Positions 42,357 through 48,612 of a DNA stretch of 48,612 nt are shown piece by piece. Made by a program: the position numbers and the translations under genes. Position 1 is the first letter of the stretch. Each line of letters begins with the position of its first letter. The DNA is from an uncultured Candidatus Saccharibacteria bacterium (GTDB taxonomy: Bacteria > Patescibacteriota > Saccharimonadia > Saccharimonadales > Saccharimonadaceae): positions 1 through 48,612 of the forward strand of contig CALIQQ010000020.1 of NCBI GenBank assembly GCA_938043965.1. The letters run 5' to 3'. Below the pieces are notes generated by a model that saw only the letters and a list, made by a program, of their open reading frames with translations, was not told the DNA's origin and did not search any database.

Positions 42357-43559
42357 ATGAATAAATCTTCAAAAAAAATTACTGCAGTTACACTCGGCAC
42401 TACGGTAGTTAGTTGCATTATCACTCTCATTATCGGGTTTTATGTTGGATCGAACTGGGATAGTGTTTTTAAAAATTTCAAACCCTATCTTGGATTCAAA
42501 ACCACTTCTGAAGAAAAAATCAATCTCGATTCCGTCCAAAATCTCTATTCCGTTTTAAAGGAAAATTATGACGGTGATCTCGATAAAACGGCCCTTGTCG
42601 AGGGAGCAAAAAAAGGCTTAGTGGCCGCCGCCGGCGATCAATATACTGAGTATATGACCACAGCTGAATCGACTGAATATAAAAAAGCCCTTGAAGGCAC
42701 CATCGAAGACGCTGGCATCGGTGTCAGCTTATCACTCCGAGAAAATTACACTCGCGTCATTCGCACCCTACCAGACAACCCCGCTAGACGAGCTGGCATC
42801 TTAGCCGGTGACATTATTTACGCCATTGACGGAAAAGAAGTCTGGAACGAATCTACCGATTCTATTGCCACCAAGCTCCGTGGCCAAAAAGGCTCAAAAC
42901 TAAAACTCACCGTGGTTCGCAACAATCACAAACTTAACTTCGAACTCACTCGTGAAATCATCAATAATGTCTCCGCCGATCTAACTTACGATAACGACAT
43001 CGCCATTCTCAGCATCTACCGTTTCTCAAAAGACACTGGCTCCTTAGTCACTAACCTCGCAAAAGAAGCTGTCAGTAAAAACGTCAAAGGTATCATTGTT
43101 GACCTTAGAAACAATGGTGGCGGCTATGTTTCAGCTGCCCGAGACATCATTAGCCTCTGGATTGACGGTGAAGTTGCCATGCGTCAAAAATCTCGCACCA
43201 TCGGTGACTCTACCACCATGGCAATCCACGGCACTGCCATTCTAAAAGACGTAAAAACTGCCGTCCTAATTAACGGCGGCACTGCTTCCGCTTCGGAAAT
43301 TCTCGCCAGTGCCTTGCAGGACTACAAAAAAGCTACCATTGTCGGTGAAAAATCCTACGGCAAAGGTGTGATGCAAACTATGCTTAATATTGACGGCGGC
43401 GGCATGTTAAAAGTCACTAGCGCTCACTGGTATTCGCCAGATCATCATGGCATCAACGAAAAGGGGATTGAGCCTGACGAAAAAGTTGAGCGTACTTATG
43501 AGCAAATCAACAAAGATGAGGACCCACAGCTCGACAAGGCCAAGGCTATTCTAATTTAG
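42357..43559 (+). CDS. C-terminal processing peptidase (S41, CtpA-like)
   Basis: 400 residues. One N-terminal membrane anchor (~8-28), a PDZ domain (~110-185: ARRAGILAGDIIYAIDGKEV) and a Ser-Lys catalytic domain with NGGTASASEILASAL and GEKSYGKGVMQ. It trims envelope proteins from the C-terminal end; in some bacteria such proteases control peptidoglycan hydrolases, which would suit its position behind a CHAP hydrolase. That link is inferred. Confidence 0.94.
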   Translation: MNKSSKKITAVTLGTTVVSCIITLIIGFYVGSNWDSVFKNFKPYLGFKTTSEEKINLDSVQNLYSVLKENYDGDLDKTALVEGAKKGLVAAAGDQYTEYMTTAESTEYKKALEGTIEDAGIGVSLSLRENYTRVIRTLPDNPARRAGILAGDIIYAIDGKEVWNESTDSIATKLRGQKGSKLKLTVVRNNHKLNFELTREIINNVSADLTYDNDIAILSIYRFSKDTGSLVTNLAKEAVSKNVKGIIVDLRNNGGGYVSAARDIISLWIDGEVAMRQKSRTIGDSTTMAIHGTAILKDVKTAVLINGGTASASEILASALQDYKKATIVGEKSYGKGVMQTMLNIDGGGMLKVTSAHWYSPDHHGINEKGIEPDEKVERTYEQINKDEDPQLDKAKAILI

Positions 43560-43566
43560 AAACAAC

Positions 43567-43597
43567 AAAATAACGCACTCCCCAGTGCGTTATTTTT
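43567..43597. terminator. Bidirectional terminator between S41 gene and ackA
   Basis: Stem AAAATAACGCACT/AGTGCGTTATTTT with T run; the genes converge. Confidence 0.88.
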
Positions 43598-43627
43598 ACT
43601 AGTTATACTCTTATGGATTAACTCGCT

Positions 43628-44824
43628 TTAGTTTAGTTTTTCTAGTAGTACATTTGCACGACGAATCATTTCCTCAAACTCATCTGTGCGAATTACATAG
43701 ACTGGTTTACTGCCTTCCGCCGAAATGTCCGTATGTCGCTCTGGCATCTCGCCGACATTTTTCGACTCATCTAAGGCAAAGCCTAGATACGCCAATTTCT
43801 GGCAAACCATTCGCCTAATCTCATCTGAACGCTCACCAATCGTAGCGGTAAAAACAATTGCATCTACTCCGCCAAGCGACGCCACCATCTGGCCGATCGC
43901 CGATTGAATTCGATATACATATAGCGCATGCGCAAAAGTACCCTTAGGATCGCCTTCATCTCGCAAGCGAATAATTTCACGCATGTCATCCGACTGTCCA
44001 GACACTCCTAGAAGTCCACATTTTTTATTCAAATACTTCTCCAGCGCTTCTTCAGAATGGATTTTTAAGCTTCGCTTTAAGGCTAGCGCCGCCGCCACGT
44101 CAATCGAACCACTACGAGTCGCCATCATCACTCCCTCAAGCGGAGTATACCCCATAGTGGTATCATGTGACTTTCCGTCAAACACTGCCGTCACCGACGA
44201 GCCAGAACCAATGTGACAAACTACCATTTTTTCTTGCAAAATCCCCGCCTTCTTCATATAATGCGCAATCGATCCAACTGAAAGCCCATGAAAACCCCAG
44301 CGCTTAATATCATATTTTTCTGCCACTTCTTGGTCAATCGCATAAGCCTTCATCAATTCTGGGCGCTCTGCATGAAAGGCTGAATCTGAAATTGTCAAAA
44401 TCGGCGTACCCTTAAACGACGCTAGAAAATGTTCAATTTCACCTGCCACTGTCGGAACGTGCAGCGGAGCCTTCTTCTTTGCTTTTTCAAGCTCCTTTAA
44501 GCACTCCTTATCCACTAGATGGTCTCGCGAGAAATACTCACCCGGCGCTACTACTCGCGCTAAGATCGCATCCAACTTAATCATCCCGCCAAGATATCCC
44601 TCATTCACCAAAATCTCTTCAAGGTTCGCCACGGTCGAAGTCAAAGCCTTAAAATCGGTTTTTATTTTCTTCTTCGTGCCATCCGTCTGCTTCAAAGTGC
44701 AGACAATGTCTCTGCCCTCAAACTCGAAGTGGAGGGAACAAATCAGCTCTGAACCCCGATATAGCGCATATTTACGTGATGAGCTTCCAGGATTCGTAAT
44801 CAGAATCAGGCGGTCTTTATTCAT
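43628..44824 (-). CDS. ackA: Acetate kinase
   Basis: 398 residues. ASKHA-fold kinase with ITNPGSSSRKYAL, a middle AFHAERP, FHGLSVGSIA, VCHIGSGSSVTAV, and FTATIGERSDEIR. It interconverts acetyl-phosphate and acetate to make ATP. I took the ATG at 44824 after GGAGAAAAA; the open frame runs 29 codons further, past the promoter. No phosphotransacetylase gene is adjacent. Confidence 0.95.
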   Translation of the reverse strand: MNKDRLILITNPGSSSRKYALYRGSELICSLHFEFEGRDIVCTLKQTDGTKKKIKTDFKALTSTVANLEEILVNEGYLGGMIKLDAILARVVAPGEYFSRDHLVDKECLKELEKAKKKAPLHVPTVAGEIEHFLASFKGTPILTISDSAFHAERPELMKAYAIDQEVAEKYDIKRWGFHGLSVGSIAHYMKKAGILQEKMVVCHIGSGSSVTAVFDGKSHDTTMGYTPLEGVMMATRSGSIDVAAALALKRSLKIHSEEALEKYLNKKCGLLGVSGQSDDMREIIRLRDEGDPKGTFAHALYVYRIQSAIGQMVASLGGVDAIVFTATIGERSDEIRRMVCQKLAYLGFALDESKNVGEMPERHTDISAEGSKPVYVIRTDEFEEMIRRANVLLEKLN

Positions 44825-44857
44825 TTTTTCTCCTAAACCGTTTATAGTAATGCCCTC

Positions 44858-44866
44858 ATTATAGCA
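44858..44866 (-). promoter_or_regulatory. Promoter of ackA
   Basis: Minus-strand TGC-TATAAT. The transcript would have a ~28-base leader with GGAGAAAAA. Confidence 0.6.
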
Positions 44867-44904
44867 CAACTTTTTACTAGAATTAGTGGTTTTATTAGGG
44901 AATT

Positions 44905-44931
44905 TTAGCACTCTTGTATTTTGAGTGCTAG
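44905..44931. promoter_or_regulatory. CIRCE operator (HrcA binding site)
   Basis: TTAGCACTC-N9-GAGTGCTAG matches the CIRCE consensus TTAGCACTC-N9-GAGTGCTAA with one mismatch. It should be bound by the heat-shock repressor HrcA. It lies between ackA and dnaJ and overlaps the dnaJ -35. Confidence 0.9.
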
Positions 44932-44942
44932 CGTATTATAAT
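44914..44942 (+). promoter_or_regulatory. Promoter of dnaJ overlapping CIRCE
   Basis: TTGTAT (44914-44919) lies in the CIRCE spacer. Seventeen bases later is TATAAT (44937-44942), seven bases before ATG. HrcA binding would therefore cover the -35. Confidence 0.7.
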
Positions 44943-44949
44943 AGTTAAT

Positions 44950-45876
44950 ATGGCAGAACAAAGTTATTATGACATTCTTGGCATTTCTAAAAATGCATCT
45001 GATGATGAAATTAAAAAGGCTTACCGTAAATTAGCCCTTAAATACCACCCTGACCGCAATCCAAACGATAAAGAAGCTGAAAAAAAATTCAAAGAAGTTA
45101 ACGAAGCCCACGAGGTTCTCTCCGACAAACAAAAACGCAGTCGCTATGATCAGTTCGGTAAATCTGGAGTTAATGGCGCTGGTGCCGGCGGCAATCCATC
45201 CGGCCAATACGGTGGCAATCCATTTGGTCAACATGGTGGCTCCTATTCCTATTCCTTCAATGGTCAAAATGTTAATTTCGGCGACATCGACTTTAACGAT
45301 ATTTTCAGCCAGTTTTTCGGTGGCGGCTTTGGTGGCCCACGTCGAAACCGTGGCCGAGACCTTCAAACTAATCTTACGATTGACTTCAAAGAAGCAATTT
45401 TCGGTGTCACTAAGACCATTAACATTAGCGGCAAGGATCTAAAGGTCAAGATTCCTGCCGGCATTGACGACGGTCAATCGATTCGCCTCACCGGACGAGG
45501 TGGCGAGGCACCCGAAAAAGGCGGTGAAGCTGGCGACCTCTACATCGTCATTCGCGTTAAGCCACACAAAACGCTTACTAGAGATGGTAAAATTATTCTT
45601 TCCGAACACCATATTTCAATGGTTGATGCTGCACTTGGCTGCGAAACTAAAATTGAAACTATCGACGGGCCTATCACCATGAAGATTCCAGCTGGCACCC
45701 AATCTGGCACTCCATTTAAGCTTAGTGGCCACGGTGTTCCATTTCGCGCTGACGGCGATCGCGGACCACACATCGTCGCTATTATCGTTGATACTCCAAC
45801 CAAGCTCACTAAACGTCAGCGGGAACTGCTTGAAGAATTAAAAGCTGCTACTAAGAAACATGGCTTCTTCAGCTAA
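44950..45876 (+). CDS. dnaJ: J-domain chaperone, zinc-finger-less (DnaJ/CbpA type)
   Basis: 308 residues. An N-terminal J domain with HPD at 33-35 (YHPDRNPND), a Gly/Phe-rich linker (~75-125) and two C-terminal substrate domains (DLQTNLTIDFKEAIFG, DLYIVIRVKPHKTLTRDG). The CxxCxGxG zinc repeats of class A DnaJ are absent, making it class B. It stimulates DnaK. dnaK, grpE and hrcA are not in the window, though a CIRCE operator controls this gene. Confidence 0.95.
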   Translation: MAEQSYYDILGISKNASDDEIKKAYRKLALKYHPDRNPNDKEAEKKFKEVNEAHEVLSDKQKRSRYDQFGKSGVNGAGAGGNPSGQYGGNPFGQHGGSYSYSFNGQNVNFGDIDFNDIFSQFFGGGFGGPRRNRGRDLQTNLTIDFKEAIFGVTKTINISGKDLKVKIPAGIDDGQSIRLTGRGGEAPEKGGEAGDLYIVIRVKPHKTLTRDGKIILSEHHISMVDAALGCETKIETIDGPITMKIPAGTQSGTPFKLSGHGVPFRADGDRGPHIVAIIVDTPTKLTKRQRELLEELKAATKKHGFFS

Positions 45877-45899
45877 AGCATGATTTCTTCAGTTAAATC

Positions 45900-45914
45900 T
45901 GTTATAATTAACTC
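45900..45914 (+). promoter_or_regulatory. Near-leaderless promoter of the 45915 gene
   Basis: TGT-TATAAT (-10 at 45903-45908) lies six bases before the ATG at 45915. Confidence 0.6.
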
Positions 45915-46457
45915 ATGCAGAAGAAAAAAATAATCCTTCCTCTTCTTTCTCTCATTTTAATGTTTTCTTTTTTAACCGTCACTCATACTTTTGCCAACGA
46001 CAGTATTTTATCGAATGATCAAACTGAAAACCTAAAAACTAATTGTAGTTCGATTAAAAATAGCCTAAAGCAGATCCAAAATTCCGATCGCAACACTCGT
46101 ATCTCAATTGGCTACACTTATCAGACCATTTTAGCTGACTTCATTACCCCTTTAAATGTGCGCTTAATTAAAAACAATTCCTCCGACCCTAATCTCTCTC
46201 AAATCCAAAATCAATTTGTCACACTGCGTGAAGATTTTAACCATAAATATATTGAATACAGTCAGGAACTAGAGAGTCTACTGAACATTGATTGCTCAAA
46301 CGAACCCGTGGCTTTTTATCACCGCCTCGAATCAACCCGCAACAAACGCTCCGAAATTATCACCCTCGCCGAGGACATCAATAAAATCATCGACCAACAC
46401 CAGTCGTCTGTCAACTCGCTAAAAGATTCCTTAAAGGAGGTTCAGAGTGGACAATAA
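45915..46457 (+). CDS. Secreted helical protein of unknown function
   Basis: 180 residues. A signal peptide (~1-27, ending THTFA) precedes a helix-rich body with Gln, Asn, Ser and charged residues and two Cys (NCSSIK and IDCSNE). No family recognised. The next gene, a membrane protein, overlaps its end, so the two are probably translated together. Confidence 0.75.
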   Translation: MQKKKIILPLLSLILMFSFLTVTHTFANDSILSNDQTENLKTNCSSIKNSLKQIQNSDRNTRISIGYTYQTILADFITPLNVRLIKNNSSDPNLSQIQNQFVTLREDFNHKYIEYSQELESLLNIDCSNEPVAFYHRLESTRNKRSEIITLAEDINKIIDQHQSSVNSLKDSLKEVQSGQ

Positions 46458-46803
46458 TACTTCCAGTCCAGCTAAAAATCACGGCGCTAAAAATTTAATC
46501 CTACTTGGCACTGCTTCGGTTCTCATTGCCTTAATCGCCAGTATCGTTTCGCTGCACATCTACCACAAATCCGGTGATATTTATCTCGATTGCTCCTTAC
46601 CAGAGGCAGATTGCCCAAGCGCTCGCGCTGACAGCAAAGAAAATAACCGCGAAGATTCTTTTGTTTTTCCTGAATCTGGTGAAATCACAAAAAAGGCGCT
46701 CGACGAATACCTGAATGAAATCAAAAAGCCTACTACTCGCGCAAAGGACACTGTAAAATCTTTTAACCGCGATGCGCTCTCAAATGAATCGCTCGGCATT
46801 TAG
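46447..46803 (+). CDS. Single-span membrane protein of unknown function
   Basis: 118 residues. One membrane segment (~17-40) separates a short polar start from an outward polar region with two Cys (DCSLPEADCPSA). GTG start after AAAGGAGG (46434-46441), 11 bases inside the upstream gene. With its signal-peptide neighbour it looks like an exported pair; function unknown. Confidence 0.72.
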   Translation: MDNNTSSPAKNHGAKNLILLGTASVLIALIASIVSLHIYHKSGDIYLDCSLPEADCPSARADSKENNREDSFVFPESGEITKKALDEYLNEIKKPTTRAKDTVKSFNRDALSNESLGI

Positions 46804-46896
46804 CTCTATTAAATATAGCCCTGTCAAGTAAAATTGCTTGGTAGCTTTTTCATAATCTCAATCTTTCAGCTTATCCTTTCATTTTTTCGCTTACCA

Positions 46897-46905
46897 TGCT
46901 AAACT
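46897..46905 (+). promoter_or_regulatory. Promoter of the 46930 ORF
   Basis: TGC-TAAACT, with a ~18-base leader carrying GGAGAG. Confidence 0.4.
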
Positions 46906-46929
46906 ATCTAAAATAATTGGAGAGATGTT

Positions 46930-47136
46930 TTGGGAACGATTACTGAAGCCCTACTTAGAAATGGTGTTTTCCTCTACGATGGCATGACCATAGAGGACGG
47001 TTTTGGCACTTATCTTATCGTTCGCGACAGCTCTGGTGTTGCTCGCTATAAAATCCGTAGCGCTGAGCTCAGCAACAAACTCATTGTTGAAGACTATTAC
47101 AGCGGTCTCACCGTCCGTACCATCGACACATTCTAG
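46930..47136 (+). CDS. Small hypothetical protein
   Basis: 68 residues: a short start followed by several beta-like segments (GTYLIVRD, VARYKIRSAEL, LIVEDYYSGLTVRTI). TTG start after GGAGAG, with a promoter-like -10 upstream. An ATG at 46925 is in another frame and does not open this ORF. No family recognised. A weak hairpin with a T run (AGCG/CGCT near 47141-47164) may end it. Confidence 0.5.
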   Translation: MGTITEALLRNGVFLYDGMTIEDGFGTYLIVRDSSGVARYKIRSAELSNKLIVEDYYSGLTVRTIDTF

Positions 47137-47185
47137 CCATAGCGAACAACACAACGCTTTTTACTAGACAGGGAGATCCGAAGCC

Positions 47186-48612
47186 TTAGCGAGCGACACA
47201 ACGAACTGGATTTCCAATGGCTTTATAAGTGCCATCATTAGGCGTGATGACCGATCCGTCTAGGCGCAGATAGCGTGCGTTAGTGCTACTATACACAGTA
47301 GAGGACCAAGCGCGTGCATAGTTATAACCTTGGACGTAGGCGGAGCCGGAATACATATATCCTGTACGCAAGAAGTTCATTGGGCTAGACCAAAAGAATG
47401 AATCAGAACCATAAACGTCATATAATTTCTTAAATTCCCCATTATCATCACCAGTTGGAAGTCTCCAGCCTTTCGAGCAAATGGAAGCTGGTGCATTCTG
47501 CCCCTCTATAGAGAGGGCCGTCGTACCAGTACCTGCGGTAGCTGCGGGCCAGCTATAATAACCGCCGTAAGTAGAGTCCATATAGACACTAGCTACGTCA
47601 TTATTGTAAAATCCAGACATAGAAGAGGTTGGGATGGTGTAATTGCTCGTGACGTCAGAATCCGTTGAAGTGAGAGTTTTTCCAGCAATCCTAAGATTTT
47701 GAGTCATCCAGCATTTGCCATCAGCGAGCTTTGAGACGGTATAAGTATTGTTATCACGGGTATCGGTGAGATTTTTGGTTGGAACGTAGTTTGGATCTCC
47801 AGCATGCGATCCATCCGTATCGAGTATTATGGAGGTTCTTTTCGGAGTAGTAGTGGCAGCACAGATTTCGGGAGTCATCTGCTGCATAGTGGAAATACTA
47901 TGGATAGTTGGATCGTCAGCGATACAACGTACGGAGAATCCGCTATATCTATTTATGGAGCCGTCAGGGCTAACAGTGTTTAATAGCCCCATAAAATATG
48001 CGCCAATATCAGAGGTGGCCGTAGAGGACCAGTAGTAGCCATACTGTCCAATACCGCCCATTAGCATAATAGGATGTTTAAATCCAGACAGAGTGAACTT
48101 TGCAGGGCCATGGGTCATAGCGTATACTGAATTGTAATTATTATAGAGGGCACGGAATTCGCCCGTGCTGCCCCCAGTTGGTAGCCTCCAGCCTTTCGGG
48201 CAGATAGAGGCTGGAGCGTTTTGGCCGTCAGTAGAAATAGTGGCATTACCAGTGCCGGCAGTAGCAGCAGCCCATGTATAAAAGCCTCCATCAGAGTTTA
48301 CATAAACACTAGCGGTGTGATCGTTAGCACCACTATAGCCGGAGTCAGAAGAAGCAGGAATAGCGTAGCTAGAAGTCACATTAGAGTCAGCCGGAGTAAT
48401 GGTCCTTCCGGCGATGCGGAGATTTTTAGTCATCCAACATTTGCCATCGGCAAGTTTGGATACAGTGTAAGTGTTATTGTCTCTAGTATCGGTGAGGGTA
48501 ACGGTTGGGACGTAGTTTGGGTCACCATGGTGGGAGCCATCGGTATCGAGTGTTGTGGCAGTTCGGTTTGGAGTAGTGGATTCTTTGCAGGTTTTAGCGG
48601 TCATTTGTTGCA
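47186..48612 (-). CDS. FISUMP-domain surface protein with tandem modules, 3' part (5' partial)
   Basis: The frame is open to the window edge, so the N-terminus is missing. Two FISUMP modules follow each other (about 47900-48612 and 47186-47890), each with MQQMT, LADGKCWMT(K/Q)NLR, ICxKGWRLPTG and WSST plus an ending VRC(I/V)A. The linker between modules, HSISTMQQMTPEIC, matches that of the first gene in the window. The two modules share framework and differ in the last ~35 residues. Likely a secreted or anchored adhesin-like protein; partner unknown. The strand is opposite to the first protein. Confidence 0.85.
   Translation of the reverse strand, partial: QQMTAKTCKESTTPNRTATTLDTDGSHHGDPNYVPTVTLTDTRDNNTYTVSKLADGKCWMTKNLRIAGRTITPADSNVTSSYAIPASSDSGYSGANDHTASVYVNSDGGFYTWAAATAGTGNATISTDGQNAPASICPKGWRLPTGGSTGEFRALYNNYNSVYAMTHGPAKFTLSGFKHPIMLMGGIGQYGYYWSSTATSDIGAYFMGLLNTVSPDGSINRYSGFSVRCIADDPTIHSISTMQQMTPEICAATTTPKRTSIILDTDGSHAGDPNYVPTKNLTDTRDNNTYTVSKLADGKCWMTQNLRIAGKTLTSTDSDVTSNYTIPTSSMSGFYNNDVASVYMDSTYGGYYSWPAATAGTGTTALSIEGQNAPASICSKGWRLPTGDDNGEFKKLYDVYGSDSFFWSSPMNFLRTGYMYSGSAYVQGYNYARAWSSTVYSSTNARYLRLDGSVITPNDGTYKAIGNPVRCVAR

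Noticed and set aside
1..48612. Alternative genetic code with UGA as an amino acid codon
   Set aside because: RF2 is encoded, ftsE ends with UGA, and no gene shows in-frame UGA.
1..48612. CRISPR arrays, insertion sequences or prophage genes
   Set aside because: No spaced direct-repeat array, no transposase or integrase and no phage structural genes were seen.

Overview
The window looks like a chromosomal segment of a Patescibacteria/CPR bacterium, most likely Candidatus Saccharibacteria (TM7). This is inferred from short single-domain housekeeping enzymes, zinc-less variants of conserved proteins, many extended -10 promoters placed only 6-8 bases before start codons, a MurD-MurL-like pair, and modular FISUMP surface proteins. 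Release factors 1 and 2 are both encoded and UGA serves as a stop, so the standard bacterial code applies. I see no rRNA, CRISPR array, transposase or phage gene.

Layout. (1) 1-875: 3' end of a FISUMP-domain surface protein. (2) 965-5183: three paralogous membrane GGDEF-type cassettes, each with its own promoter, leader, strong ribosome binding site and related terminator. Only the first keeps an intact GGDEF motif, and a VanZ-like gene lies between copies one and two. (3) 5195-8885: secE-nusG-rplK-rplA, then rplJ-rplL behind a structured leader. (4) 8909-17897: a possible small RNA, rlmH, a hypothetical gene, ybaB-recR, a DHH phosphoesterase with cysS, and an envelope group (AI-2E-type transporter, PPOX protein, signal peptidase I, membrane protein, HtrA protease). 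(5) 17943-25042: prfA-prmC, tRNA-Val(CAC), rpmE, rpsB-tsf, rseP with a CPBP protease, frr and greA. (6) 25106-39149: proS-lysS-serS, a hibernation factor, secA, an M16 protease, murD with a murL-like gene, a peroxiredoxin, tRNA-Gln(TTG), a membrane protein and prfB. (7) 39196-43597: ftsE-ftsX, a coiled-coil CHAP hydrolase and an S41 protease, a coherent division and wall-remodelling block. (8) 43628-47164: acetate kinase, a CIRCE-controlled dnaJ, two small envelope proteins and a short ORF. (9) 47186-48612: a second FISUMP protein with two tandem modules, on the opposite strand to the first.

Most of the window is translation, secretion and envelope machinery. The least ordinary parts are the triplicated GGDEF cassettes with apparently decayed active sites, the MurD-MurL-like pair that suggests a non-standard route to D-glutamate in peptidoglycan, the FISUMP tails that vary in a pattern reminiscent of diversity-generating retroelement targets, and the large set of near-leaderless promoters.
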